A stretch of 64,000 nucleotides of DNA from Nephrocerus scutellatus. Its lineage: Eukaryota > Arthropoda > Insecta > Diptera > Pipunculidae. Shown here one piece after another: positions 10,918 through 22,922 of the stretch. The position numbers and the translations under genes are program-made. Positions within the stretch are counted from its first letter, which is position 1. Each line of letters opens with the position of its first letter. The stretch covers positions 49,650,019 through 49,714,018 of the forward strand of contig OX352761.1 in assembly GCA_947095585.1 (NCBI GenBank). The letters run 5' to 3'. The notes under the pieces were generated by a model, which did no database searches, was not told the DNA's origin, and saw only the letters and a program-made list of their open reading frames with translations.

Positions 10918-11031
10918 TTTGTCGAGGAATAAGGAATTACAACAACAATTACACTATCTTATTCCTTCTTTGGAATAAGAAAACCTGCCTTTGTACTGGT
11001 TTTTAAATTCTAATTCCTTTTCCTCGGCAAT
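10918..11031. repeat. short hairpin element, copy 2
   Basis: Same family as 9408-9525. It starts GTCGAGGAATAAGGAATTAC and ends TTCCTCGGCAAT, so the outer ends are inverted repeats. The centre is the perfect hairpin CTTATTCC-ttctt-TGGAATAAG, then AAAACCTGC. About 114 bp long. Confidence 0.5.
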
Positions 11032-11470
11032 AGAATACGCCTAATATGTATAAATTATATAGCGTATATAAACATCAAGCATTGTAGGATACACTCAAAA
11101 CCGTCTGAAAACATCAGGTACATATTTAATTCTTCTGATGTTTTAAACACCGATTTGTCATCCAAATTTTCCATCCACAGTTTTACATGCATGTCATTCC
11201 CATTTTCTTAAAGTAATGTGTTGTGAATAGTGTGCTGTTATTTGATCAATACTGCAATACTGGCGTTTTATGTATATATCTATGAAATCTAACCAAAAAA
11301 ACTCGGGTTTTCCAATGATAGCCGACATTTTCTAGAACAAAAAAGTTTTGGCTAAAGTACGGTATACCTTTTACAGAGTTTAAGCTTTCAGACGCTCAAA
11401 AATATGCGCAAAATACTATCGGCCGTTTCGATACTCATTTTATTTCTTAATTTGTCTTTAACGGAAGCGA

Positions 11471-11870
11471 TTAAAGTGTTGTTGCCAATTCTCCTATATG
11501 GTAAAACTTTTTGACACCAGGAATATCCGTTTTATTATAGACTTCATCCCAAAAACTCTCCGAAGAATTTATATTCGAACAAGTACACATTGGAATCAAA
11601 TTCCACTTTCGAATGGCAGCATCAGGATCTTCACTGATGCGTCGAAAATGCATTACCAGCTCGTGGATTTCTGGTTTTATTTTAGCAGTGGCATTCTCCG
11701 GAGAAAAAATTGAAATCTTCTCCAACAGATGCAAATTATCCGGCAATCGCTTCTGCAAATTCTTGAACAGACTAATTATAAATGTCTTGCATCGTTCTTT
11801 AATGTCTTCTAAGGGCTCTTTTTGTACTGATTATGACAATTCATTAAAATAGAACCCAAAATGAATGCAG
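11471..11870 (-). pseudogene. hAT-like transposase or domesticated-transposase fragment
   Basis: Minus-strand translation gives KEPLEDIKERCKTFIISLF, then LQKRLPDNLHLLEKISIFSP, then KPEIHELVMHF and AIRKWNLIP, then SFWDEVYNKTD. The run of charged helices with an RLPDN...LEKIS block resembles the C-terminal region of hAT/ZBED-type transposases as I know them, but this is a family guess. It has no start, no catalytic motif in view and no terminal repeats. About 130 codons are open. Confidence 0.4.
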
Positions 11871-12034
11871 TTAGTTGGCATTAAAAGGGGTTCGACATCA
11901 AAGTTTTTTGTTCGATTTCTTGGCCACGGGAACTAGAGGACGATCATTTGAAGAATGGAGTACATAAGCTCATTCAAATCCTCGAATAGCTTTAAGGGGT
12001 CAACATTTTTTCCTTGAAATTTTTTTTTCACATT

Positions 12035-12545
12035 AATTACCTTTTTAAATTCTCTATATTAACTTCACTTGCCCGTGGCTGGCTGGCTGGCTGGCTGGCC
12101 AAATCTTGTGATCAATTTTTAACCCACTTCCTACAGCCCGATTTTATTGAAATTTTGCACACATGTATATCTCCCAAGATATACTTAAATTAAAATTCGA
12201 GGCCCCTCGGGCCGCGGGGTCGGGGGCTCTCATACAAATATTTTACAAAATTTACCCGATTTTCTTTAAATTTTGTACACATGTGTGTCTTCGATGGAAA
12301 ACACTTTTTGTAAAAATTTGGAGCGATCGGCTCCTTGGGGACCCCAATATTCAATTTTTAAATATCGCTATATCGCATCAGATCACAGCAAAGTCTGAGC
12401 TCTGTGCTTTGTGAGTAGCGCTGTTCGCTGCCGCTGCGTCATTTGTGAATGATTTTGCCACAAAACGAGCACGCAGTGTGTGTGTGTGTATCCCCGATTA
12501 GAGAATTTACAAGAAAAATTTTAATTTTTATGGGTTGTTTTTTTT
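12035..12545 (+). repeat. R1 repeat family, near full-length copy
   Basis: It opens with TTTTTAAATTCTCTATATTAA followed by (GGCT)n at 12078-12098. It contains two blocks of the form ACCCGATTTT..TTGCACACATGT, a GC-rich CGGGCCGCGGGGTCGGGGG spacer and ATCGCTATATCGCATCAGATCA. It closes with a GTGTGTGTGT run, CCCCGATTAGAGAATTTACA and TTTTAATTTTTATGGGTTG. It shares more than 400 aligned bases with 47797-48243. No protein. Confidence 0.7.
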
Positions 12546-13749
12546 AAAAATGTGTTTCAAAGAATGTGTTTGACATCAGAACCAGTAAAATTTGTTTGCC
12601 AAATTTTAAATTGCAATTTAAAACTAGTTTGGCACTTTTTATGTATTTTATAAACAATTGTATCTGCAGGTTTGAACATCTATAACTTGTCTATCTTACC
12701 TAAATTCATCTGTCTTGAATAGAAACTAACTCAACTAGCTCATTTATAAATAATTGTATCTGCAGATTATAGCCCATTTTAAATATTTCTTCAATTTTTA
12801 TTTCGATCTGTCGTTTAGTTTTGGCAGTATGTTTGGCAGATTTCGGGCGAAAAAAATATTTTTTGCAATCAAAGAATATGGCAATGCATATTACATATGC
12901 ATATTCAAACTGAACTAAAATACTGCTTTTAGGTGTTGTGTTGGTGTTGGTCTAAACAATTTTTTATTTCAGATAACCAAGAACGAAATAAAATACTAAT
13001 AAAGTCGAATTAAAAAAAAACCCAAATTTCCCCCTAAATATTTTCTCCCCCTAGATTTCCCTCCTCCGATCAAAAAACCCCTAAATCTGGGGGAAAACCC
13101 CCAAACTGGCAACACTGCAGACATCATCATAAAGTCCCAATAGAGCATATCTTGAAAACCACCATTTTGTTTGGTGGTGATGCTCCCCTAAGAGCAAGGA
13201 GCTTGCCAAGTTTCGAGGTTTATTTTTCTTCAAAAAAATGCATTTTTTCAAGTTTTTTAAAGGAGGTTACGGGGTTTCTTGGTATTATCTGAACGAGCCA
13301 TGCTTTTTTTATGGGCGTGACCCAATTTTAACGGATGTTAGATCAATTTATATTTCTTTACATATGATTGAGTTTTTCCATACAAAAAGGGGTGGTGATG
13401 TTATGTAAAAAAATTCGTGACCGAACTTCCAAAAGTACACGATTTCCAAACTCATCAAAAATTTCGACGATCGTGCGATTTTCTACTTTTTTTCTGACAC
13501 CACTACCCAATAGTTACGGTTTCAAATGTGGCTTCTTTATAAATTAACGATTTTGTTCGTTTATATAAACATGTCGCTTAAGCGCTTAATGGTTAACTAT
13601 AATAGGCTGGAGTGGGCTTATTCTAACGACAAAACCGAGCGAAAAGCTTAGCTTATTTCTCTCATTTTTTAATTTACCCATAATGAACTTTAGCAACTAC
13701 TTCCATTTCACACAATTTTTCTCAGTTGTCAAATTTCCGCACTGAATGT
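12546..13749. other. intergenic sequence, nothing recognised
   Basis: Non-coding. A direct repeat ATAAACAATTGTATCTGCAG / ATAAATAATTGTATCTGCAG occurs near 12651 and 12746. A C-rich/G-rich tract (CCCCCTAAATATTTTCTCCCCC) lies at 13030-13110. No element ends were found. Confidence 0.45.
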
Positions 13750-14399
13750 CTCACTTCACTGACATCTTGCTTAATCCCACGTAAGTCAACGAACATTTGA
13801 CGAAACCGACCAAAATCACATTATGGTCACAGCATACGAATTGCATGTAATGAGTCGTTCACATCAGCTAAATTAATCCAACTCCAGTTTATTATAGTTG
13901 GCCCTTTAACCATAACTTCCTGAACTAAATGAAGTGGTCGCTGTGGTACCCGCAATTATACGTCAACTGTACACCTAAAGGGTACCTTTAGGAGTAGCTG
14001 TAGCTTTAGTAAAGGGCCCAGCAGATAGAATCATTTGCTTCCGTTGTGACAAAGAACTCGAACGGAACGGAAGTAACGCAAGGAGTGACCCAATGAATAC
14101 ATTGTTGCCGCACAGGCAAACAAAAACATGCCAAAATAAACTTCAAACTTCTGTGAGATAACTGTCAAAGTATTTGTTCAATTGAAGGTAATGCGGTGAA
14201 ACGTGTTAACAAATGACCGAACAAAAATAAGGCCACGACCCACGAGTGAATAAAACAATTCCAGAATATACAGTTGAAAAAAGTTTTATTCTATTTTATT
14301 ACAAAGATGTTGTTATGCAGGTCTAGAATGACAAAAGCTGAAGTTAATAAAGACGAAAGCATGGTGATGTGTAACCTCGTCTTTCATCTCGGATCATTT

Positions 14400-15410
14400 T
14401 GAGGTAATTTGTAGACGTCTTACCGTACTATCTTGGGGTTTAAGGGTTGCAGCTCGAAGAACCTAGATGGGTGGGCTTTTGTATTAAGCCATTTGGGATG
14501 TTGTTTAAGGCGTGACAGGTATTCACTTGACAAAATTCTCCAAAAATGATGGTACATACATACAATAAAGTTGGTGAGAAAGCGGGTGATGTGGTTCGAG
14601 TCCATCTGGAGTAGTGATGGTTCTGGTGTCCTCGGGTTAGCACAGTGCGGTCATCAGAATCGTCCGACATCGGGCACTCATCTCCTTGAAGGTGAGCAAA
14701 GCATCAACAATGATGCGACGAAGATGGCGGCGATCTCCGAATTGACTTTTTTGTGTTGTGTTAATGAAGAAATGCCAATTGATTACTTGAGGCGATGAAA
14801 TTGGTGGCACAGTCACTGCATAGATGTTGAACCGTTCCTCTCCGAATTGTTGAACCGTTCCTCTCCGATGCGATAAATATTTCAAAAGCAGTAATGAATG
14901 CGTTGGTGCTGAGGTCGGATACCAACTCCAAATGTTGCGCCTTTGAAATAATTTGACCGGAATCGGGCCGACGTGTAGGAACGGTCTAGAAGGCTTCACG
15001 CCATTATTTGACTAGTGGAAGCCCACACTTGTGTACGACTTGCACTTGCCGAACGCGATTTGCCACGGTTGTCTTCCAGCGATTGGGTAGACTCCGTAGC
15101 CATCCAAGCATAGCTTGGTCCATGCGAACTCTTGAATGTTTAATAGGCTGAGAGATGTGATAATGGCGTGCATCAGTTTAGCGAGTAACACGCTAAACGC
15201 CGTAGACTGACGGTCTTTAAAGGTACAACTTTCGTCAGAATTTGCCAGAATAGATATTTTGTTTGTGCTATCTGCCAAAAGAGCTATGGCATACAAATCG
15301 GGCCCGTATGCGTTCGTAGATGCGTCGCTGAATCCGTGAATCTGGTGATTTTTGGTATTTGATGAGCATTGGAGCCAAGGTTCCATTTTGATTTTCTTCA
15401 ATTGTTTCAT
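14400..15410 (-). pseudogene. older BEL/Pao pol remnant, copy in unit 1A
   Basis: Minus-strand pieces, from right to left: RNase H (15410-15012: HQIHGFSDASTNAYGPD); integrase core (about 14960-14760: HLELVSDLSTNAFITAF and CSDCATNF); a short SDDSDDRTVLT piece (near 14660); and the C-terminal DUF5641-type domain (14605-14420: FWRILSSEYLSRLKQHPKWL). The order is right for BEL/Pao pol, but the zinc finger, much of the integrase and all of RT are deleted and frames shift. It differs in sequence from the BEL at 20690-26664, so it is a separate insertion. Confidence 0.75.
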
Positions 15411-15833
15411 GTTTTGACGATGGCCTTTATCTGCGCAGCCTTATCACCTTACCATATGTAACAGGTCTTGTCGCCTGATTGCAATTTTCTTTGTCAAATT
15501 TAGTCAGATCTGACAAGATAAGTGACAAAGGTGTCACTTATTGCAATCGGAGAATCAAAATTGGCGCGACATCTGACACTTCATTTTGTGTTTTTTGTCG
15601 CTTGCGTGCACAGAAAACAATTAAAATAATTAATAGAACTCAGTTCACGGTACATGGAACACATTGAGTTTGCAAAATACTCGTACCTTGAAAAGGACTA
15701 TTATAAATCATTGACGATGTAACTGACACACTTATCAAATAAAATCTGGTATCGTTTAGGTATGTTACAGTGCGTTCCAAGCGGGAAAACATAATATTAC
15801 CGCTTAAACGGAAAACTGCTTCCTGGCGAGGGT

Positions 15834-16127
15834 GTGAGGTTTACAAAAAACCAAGAAAACCAACCAGAACCAAAACAACCAGCTTCAAGCCAAGAAAAAG
15901 GTAACTTAACAAACTGTTATTCAAAAGACCAATTATATCGAAATTTCGTGAAAACGAGAGTTTCATTTGCTGAAATAGCAAGAAATAATATTGGCACGGT
16001 TTCGTATTCTCTAAATGAAAGTTTGGAGAATAAAGTAAACACTCTTGCCAAAGATGTAGCAGATCAAAAGGAGCAGTTAAACACTATTTTGAATATGCTG
16101 CGTGGTTTTCTAAATGTGCGCGTTTAG
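15834..16127 (+). pseudogene. LINE ORF1 C-terminus, unit 1A
   Basis: 97 codons. They include QLYRNFVKTRVSFAEIARN, then a predicted coiled coil SLENKVNTLAKDVADQKEQL, ending MLRGFLNVRV. The position just before an endonuclease frame and the 14-base overlap with it (ORF2 ATG at 16114, ORF1 stop at 16127) are typical of jockey-like LINEs, whose ORF1 is an RNA-binding Gag-like protein. The nucleic-acid-binding zinc knuckles lie upstream and are missing, so the element is 5'-truncated near 15830. Confidence 0.7.
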
Positions 16128-16862
16128 ATTTAGAGCACTCAAAATAGCTGCCTTAAATGTCAACTCTATAATCTCGATTTCCAGACGGGGCGACTTGCTG
16201 CGCTTTGTGGAAGACCACAGACCGGACATACTCCTTCTAAACAAGACGAAGCTTAACGCTACACATAAAATAGAATTTAAAAACTATGACTTTATACGGA
16301 TGGATAGAAAGAATGCGATTCGAGGTGGTGGAATAGCAATAGTGATTCGAAAACACTAAGTTTCAAAACAATTTATTAGAGGGATGTTGAGAAATTTAAG
16401 TGTCTAGAAACGACTGTTATCTCGCTGCCACTTTGAAATAATCGTCGTCTACATATAATATCTGCATATGCACCGCCAGCAGATAATTTAACGTCGATCT
16501 CGAGAAATTATTCGAGACACTAGGATTAGATAGTTTAAATAACTATTTCATCCTAGCGGGAGATCTGAACGCAAAACATCAGGCTTGGTTGGATTCAACA
16601 CCGAATGGATTGGTTGGATTCATTGTTGACGGGGTTGTCGAGAAGCTTAATTTTATTGGATGGCATTTTGAAATGGTGCGCCAAATAGGAGACCTTCCTT
16701 CCAATTAGTTCTGCAGATATGGTGAACGAGGAATTGCAAGGATTTTATAATCTTCACAACTACTCAGAAGCTCTAGTGTGTTTCACAGATGGCATGAAAG
16801 CGAACGAACCAACGCAAGACCAAACAAATAACTACTTCTCGACGATGACTGAACTCACTGAC
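16114..16862 (+). pseudogene. LINE ORF2 endonuclease domain, unit 1A
   Basis: APE-type endonuclease blocks: IAALNVNSII (N-terminal), PDILLLNKTKLN, NAIRGGGIAIVI, then in shifted frames ISAYAPPADNL and NYFILAGDLNAKHQAWLDS. The GDLNAKH motif is kept. The Glu expected in the LLNxTKL block is Lys here (AAG), so the metal-binding residue is lost. Frame breaks occur after 16359. The ORF continues to STMTELTD at 16857, where the BEL LTR interrupts it. Endonuclease nicks the target to prime reverse transcription. Confidence 0.8.
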
Positions 16863-17191
16863 TGTTGTGTTGCGAACTCAAGTCCACAAAGTCTCATTAA
16901 TTAAAAAATCTGTTTCGGGTTTGTGCATACAAATTAATTTATTGGATTGTGAATAAAACTCTTAACAAAAATGAAAATCGGTGCGAGCAAGAAAAATGTT
17001 AACTTCATACTACTCGATTAACCGGAAAACAGCAAAATTCCTCCACGCCGTTGCCGTTTCGCCGTTTTCGCTTCGCCCTTTTCGATAGTTCAAAAAAATG
17101 TGCTCGTTCTTTTTTCTGCTCTGCTCTCACGACGATTTACTAACGTCAAATGCTTGTGGTGTTGCAATCTTGCTGTTGATGAAATCCAACA
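16863..17191 (-). repeat. BEL 3' LTR, duplicated copy in unit 1A
   Basis: 329 bp, TGTTGTGTTG..AAATCCAACA on the plus strand. It is identical in layout to 20690-21018. It is followed by the element's polypurine tract and 385 bases of pol end (17192-17576), where the duplication unit ends, so this LTR belongs to no complete element. Confidence 0.85.
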
Positions 17192-18226
17192 TATCGGCCC
17201 CCATGATGACTCGGAGACATCATTTTATTGATAAAGAGGTGTTATTAAACCGTTCTTCCATTACGATGATGCAGGTATTTAGGAACATGATCCCGTCGGC
17301 TCGATATGTATCCAAGTACAGAAACAGTTTGAAGAAATGTTGCAGGTCGAATTACGTGCATTTAAATTAGTCTAATTGGTGCGAAGGATAACTAAGGATA
17401 TGATAGAATAAGGAAAGGAAATTTTAATCTCAATATTCACCAGTACATTGATCGATTGGTAGACGACAAAGTTTCGTGATTGATCGTTTTAATGTCCCGT
17501 TTGTAGTTTTTATCGACGCGACGCGCACTAGGCCATCAAATCCAGGTTGAATTTCTGTAACTCGCCCCAATAACCACTCACTTCACTGACATCTTGCTTA
17601 ATCCCACGTAAGTCAACGAACATTTGACGAAACCGACCAAAATCACATTATGGTCACAGCATACGAATTGCATGTAATGAGTCGTTCACATCAGCTAAAT
17701 TAATCCAACTCCAGTTTATTATAGTTGGCCCTTTAACCATAACTTCCTGAACTAAATGAAGTGGTCGCTGTGGTACCCGCAATTATACGTCAACTGTACA
17801 CCTAAAGGGTACCTTTAGGAGTAGCTGTAGCTTTAGTAAAGGGCCCAGCAGATAGAATCATTTGCTTCCGTTGTGACAAAGAACTCGAACGGAACGGAAG
17901 TAACGCAAGGAGTGACCCAATGAATACATTGTTGCCGCACAGGCAAACAAAAACATGCCAAAATAAACTTCAAACTTCTGTGAGATAACTGTCAAAGTAT
18001 TTGTTCAATTGAAGGTAATGCGGTGAAACGTGTTAACAAATGACCGAACAAAAATAAGGCCACGACCCACGAGTGAATAAAACAATTCCAGAATATACAG
18101 TTGAAAAAAGTTTTATTCTATTTTATTACAAAGATGTTGTTATGCAGGTCTAGAATGACAAAAGCTGAAGTTAATAAAGACGAAAGCATGGTGATGTGTA
18201 ACCTCGTCTTTCATCTCGGATCATTT

Positions 18227-19237
18227 TGAGGTAATTTGTAGACGTCTTACCGTACTATCTTGGGGTTTAAGGGTTGCAGCTCGAAGAACCTAGATGGGTG
18301 GGCTTTTGTATTAAGCCATTTGGGATGTTGTTTAAGGCGTGACAGGTATTCACTTGACAAAATTCTCCAAAAATGATGGTACATACATACAATAAAGTTG
18401 GTAAGAAAGCGGGTGATGTGGTTCGAGTCCATCTGGAGTAGTGATGGTTCTGGTGTCCTCGGGTTAGCACAGTGCGGTCATCAGAATCGTCCGACATCGG
18501 GCACTCATCTCCTTGAAGGTGAGCAAAGCATCAACAATGATGCGACGAAGATGGCGGCGATCTCCGAATTGACTTTTTTGTGTTGTGTTAATGAAGAAAT
18601 GCCAATTGATTACTTGAGGCGATGAAATTGGTGGCACAGTCACTGCATAGATGTTGAACCGTTCCTCTCCGAATTGTTGAACCGTTCCTCTCCGATGCGA
18701 TAAATATTTCAAAAGCAGTAATGAATGCGTTGGTGCTGAGGTCGGATACCAACTCCAAATGTTGCGCCTTTGAAATAATTTGACCGGAATCGGGCCGACG
18801 TGTAGGAACGGTCTAGAAGGCTTCACGCCATTATTTGACTAGTGGAAGCCCACACTTGTGTACGACTTGCACTTGCCGAACGCGATTTGCCACGGTTGTC
18901 TTCCAGCGATTGGGTAGACTCCGTAGCCATCCAAGCATAGCTTGGTCCATGCGAACTCTTGAATGTTTAATAGGCTGAGAGATGTGATAATGGCGTGCAT
19001 CAGTTTAGCGAGTAACACGCTAAACGCGGTAGACTGACGGTCTTTAAAGGTACAACTTTCGTCAGAATTTGCCAGAATAGATATTTTGTTTGTGCTATCT
19101 GCCAAAAGAGCTATGGCATACAAATCGGGCCCGTATGCGTTCGTAGATGCGTCGCTGAATCCGTGAATCTGGTGATTTTTGGTATTTGATGAGCATTGGA
19201 GCCAAGGTTCCATTTTGATTTTCTTCAATTGTTTCAT
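18227..19237 (-). pseudogene. older BEL/Pao pol remnant, copy in unit 1B
   Basis: Duplicate of 14400-15410, identical except for the substitutions noted at 18403 and 19028. Same order: RNase H, integrase core, DUF5641-type end. Confidence 0.75.
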
Positions 19238-19660
19238 GTTTTGACGATGGCCTTTATCTGCGCAGCCTTATCACCTTACCATATGTAACAGGTCTTGTCG
19301 CCTGATTGCAATTTTCTTTGTCAAATTTAGTCAGATCTGACAAGATAAGTGACAAAGGTGTCACTTATTGCAATCGGAGAATCAAAATTGGCGCGACATC
19401 TGACACTTCATTTTGTGTTTTTTGTCGCTTGCGTGCACAGAAAACAATTAAAATAATTAATAGAACTCAGTTCACGGTACATGGAACACATTGAGTTTGC
19501 AAAATACTCGTACCTTGAAAAGGACTATTATAAATCATTGACGATGTAACTGACACACTTATCAAATAAAATCTGGTATCGTTTAGGTATGTTACAGTGC
19601 GTTCCAAGCGGGAAAACATAATATTACCGCTTAAACGGAAAACTGCTTCCTGGCGAGGGT

Positions 19661-19954
19661 GTGAGGTTTACAAAAAACCAAGAAAACCAACCAGAACCAA
19701 AACAACCAGCTTCAAGCCAAGAAAAAGGTAACTTAACAAACTGTTATTCAAAAGACCAATTATATCGAAATTTCGTGAAAACGAGAGTTTCATTTGCTGA
19801 AATAGCAAGAAATAATATTGGCACGGTTTCGTATTCTCTAAATGAAAGTTTGGAGAATAAAGTAAACACTCTTGCCAAAGATGTAGCAGATCAAAAGGAG
19901 CAGTTAAACACTATTTTGAATATGCTGCGTGGTTTTCTAAATGTGCGCGTTTAG
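19661..19954 (+). pseudogene. LINE ORF1 C-terminus, unit 1B
   Basis: Same sequence as 15834-16127 in the second duplication unit. It overlaps ORF2 (start 19941) by 14 bases. Confidence 0.7.
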
Positions 19955-20689
19955 ATTTAGAGCACTCAAAATAGCTGCCTTAAATGTCAACTCTATAATC
20001 TCGATTTCCAGACGGGGCGACTTGCTGCGCTTTGTGGAAGACCACAGACCGGACATACTCCTTCTAAACAAGACGAAGCTTAACGCTACACATAAAATAG
20101 AATTTAAAAACTATGACTTTATACGGATGGATAGAAAGAATGCGATTCGAGGTGGTGGAATAGCAATAGTGATTCGAAAACACTAAGTTTCAAAACAATT
20201 TATTAGAGGGATGTTGAGAAATTTAAGTGTCTAGAAACGACTGTTATCTCGCTGCCACTTTGAAATAATCGTCGTCTACATATAATATCTGCATATGCAC
20301 CGCCAGCAGATAATTTAACGTCGATCTCGAGAAATTATTCGAGACACTAGGATTAGATAGTTTAAATAACTATTTCATCCTAGCGGGAGATCTGAACGCA
20401 AAACATCAGGCTTGGTTGGATTCAACACCGAATGGATTGGTTGGATTCATTGTTGACGGGGTTGTCGAGAAGCTTAATTTTATTGGATGGCATTTTGAAA
20501 TGGTGCGCCAAATAGGAGACCTTCCTTCCAATTAGTTCTGCAGATATGGTGAACGAGGAATTGCAAGGATTTTATAATCTTCACAACTACTCAGAAGCTC
20601 TAGTGTGTTTCACAGATGGCATGAAAGCGAACGAACCAACGCAAGACCAAACAAATAACTACTTCTCGACGATGACTGAACTCACTGAC
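19941..20689 (+). pseudogene. LINE ORF2 endonuclease domain, unit 1B, interrupted by BEL
   Basis: Duplicate of 16114-16862. The same Lys replaces the Glu of the catalytic LLNxTKL block. Coding similarity stops at CTGAC (20685-20689), the 5-bp target duplication of the BEL element. The same ORF2 resumes at 26665-26669 with CTGAC and the RT pieces IFRKLKNKPSTGLDSI. Confidence 0.8.
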
Positions 20690-21018
20690 TGTTGTGTTGC
20701 GAACTCAAGTCCACAAAGTCTCATTAATTAAAAAATCTGTTTCGGGTTTGTGCATACAAATTAATTTATTGGATTGTGAATAAAACTCTTAACAAAAATG
20801 AAAATCGGTGCGAGCAAGAAAAATGTTAACTTCATACTACTCGATTAACCGGAAAACAGCAAAATTCCTCCACGCCGTTGCCGTTTCGCCGTTTTCGCTT
20901 CGCCCTTTTCGATAGTTCAAAAAAATGTGCTCGTTCTTTTTTCTGCTCTGCTCTCACGACGATTTACTAACGTCAAATGCTTGTGGTGTTGCAATCTTGC
21001 TGTTGATGAAATCCAACA
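20690..21018 (-). repeat. BEL 3' LTR
   Basis: 329 bp. Begins and ends TGTTG/CAACA. On the element strand it directly follows the polypurine tract. It carries the 141-bp segment missing from the 5' LTR. Confidence 0.88.
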
Positions 21019-21256
21019 TATCGGCCCCCATGATGACTCGGAGACATCATTTTATTGATAAAGAGGTGTTATTAAACCGTTCTTCCATTACGATGATGCA
21101 GGTATTTAGGAACATGATCCCGTCGGCTCGATATGTATCCAAGTACAGAAACAGTTTGAAGAAATGTTGCAGGTCGAATTACGTGCATTTAAATTAGTCT
21201 AATTGGTGCGAAGGATAACTAAGGATATGATAGAATAAGGAAAGGAAATTTTAATC

Positions 21257-22922
21257 TCAATATTCACCAGTACATTGATCGATTGGTAGACGACAAAGTT
21301 TCGTGATTGATCGTTTTAATGTCCCGTTTGTAGTTTTTATCGACGCGACGCGCACTAGGCCATCAAATCCAGGTTGAATTTCTGTAACTCGCCCCAATAA
21401 CCAATTCAGGGGCGGTAGACGTTCATCCTTTATTAAGACGAGATCACCTTTCTGCAGATTGTTTTGAGATCTTAACCATTTAAGACGCGATTGTAACTGA
21501 TTCAGGTATTCATTGCTCCATCGGCCCCAAAATATTTGTTTCATTTGCATGAGTTCCCGTAAATGAGTCGTTAAATTCATACCGCTGCTTGTTGATTCGG
21601 GTTCGGGTATTCCACGGCAGATATCTCCATTTAGAAAATGGTTTGGCGTTATGGCGGTTAAATCTTTTGGGTCTGATTTATATGCACATAAAGGGCGACT
21701 ATTCAAAACCCCTTCAATTTCAGTTAACACAGTCGACCATTCTTCGAAAGTGAACGCACGATCACCACAAACTCTCTTGAGGTGATATTTCACTGACTTC
21801 ACCCCAGCTTCCCATATGCCACCGAAATGGGGTGATGCAGGAGGTATGAAATGCCTGTTAATGGCTCTATTGGCAAGATATGGCTGAATCTCCTGGTCAA
21901 TTTGTTGCTTCCAAATTTTTTAGAACTGCTAGAAATGTAGAAGTCGACAAATCACCTGCAAGTTCTAAGTAGATCGCTCGAACTGCAAGGCAGACGAAAA
22001 TGCAGATGTACCCCTTGTATTTTACTTTTCCGCGACACGATGATGCCTTTACTTGGATAGGGCCTGCAAAGTCTATACCCGTAGACCGGAATATAGGCGA
22101 AGGTCGCACTCTGGTAGACGGGAGGACACCCATACGTTGTTCTCCACCCTTTGCGCGCATTCTATAGCAAGTGATGCATTTTAGGATGTGAAAACGAATT
22201 CTGTTGCGTGCATTCAATTTCCAATATTTCTTCCGTAGCCATGTGAGCACGATTTGCGTTCCACCATGCGATGTTAATTTATGACATTCAGATATTAATA
22301 GTTTTGTGAAGTGATTTTGTGATGGTAATACGATTGGGAATTTCTCGTTATAGCTTAAAAACGAATTTTCTAATCTACCACGAACGCGCATAATACCATT
22401 GGTATCAATGAATGGGTTCAGGTTTAAAAGCTTACTTTTCACTCCAACTGTGCTAGTTTCAGATAATGATTTCATCTCATATGGAAAATCGTGCCATTGA
22501 ATCGTACGAATCCAAAAATTGCGTGCAATATTGAGTTGACTCACTGTTATTGGTAATATTACGAGTTGATGTCGAGCTCTTTTCGCGAGTAAATGAAACC
22601 GAGCTGTAGTACGTAGTAATTTGTTGTATGATGAAAAGCGTTGCAGAATTTCAATTGTTTCTGAGCTTATTATTCTTTGTACATGAACACGAACTGGTTG
22701 GGTTTCTGAAATATGATTGCCCAGTTGTTGAGGCGAGTAAATATTAAATTCTACATTCATTCGTAAAACGGAAGGTCCATGCCACCACAAAGTATTTTCC
22801 ATTATATCTGAAACCGTCATACCTCGTGTACCAAGATCGGAGGGGTTTGATTCGCTAACGATGTGTCTCCATTTTTCACAAGGAATGATTACCTTTATTT
22901 TGGTCACACGAATATTTCCCAT
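21257..22922 (-). pseudogene. BEL integrase and C-terminal DUF5641-type domain
   Basis: First part (22922-21897): WRHIVSESNPSDLGTRGM, then a zinc-binding region (SECHKLTSHGG ... ILKCITCYRMR) and the DDE core start (STGIDFAGPIQV, first Asp; LAVRAIYLELAGDLST). A stop at 21897 and a frame change remove the link to the second part (21802-21257). That part keeps the C-terminal core (FEEWSTVLTEIEGVLNSRPL) and the DUF5641 end (WGRWSNEYLNQLQSRLKWL ... KGDLVLIKDERLPPLNWLLG). The DNG catalytic segment lies around 21897-21850 and is not clearly readable. Confidence 0.85.

Larger units (their letters stand above)
13750..17576. repeat. 3827-bp tandem duplication, unit 1A
   Basis: Bases 13750-17576 recur as 17577-21403 with offset 3827. 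The match starts at CTCACTTCACTGAC and ends at CCCCAATAACCA. I noticed only two substitutions (14576 G versus 18403 A; 15201 C versus 19028 G). The unit contains an old BEL fragment, the 5' part of a LINE and the 3' end of the younger BEL element. The flanking base before the left start differs (13749 T, 17576 A). Confidence 0.95.
17577..21403. repeat. 3827-bp tandem duplication, unit 1B
   Basis: Second unit, immediately abutting unit 1A. Its right end continues without interruption into the BEL element's pol gene, so 1B is the copy that still belongs to the complete BEL insertion, while 1A ends abruptly inside pol. Confidence 0.95.

Noticed and set aside
18839..19237. New single-copy gene in an open frame of 132 codons
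   Set aside because: It is the RNase H block of the older BEL remnant (HGFSDAST) and is the copy of 15012-15410.
13750..21403. Long terminal repeats of a giant element
   Set aside because: The repeats abut directly and contain pieces of several unrelated elements in the middle of their frames; a tandem duplication explains them.
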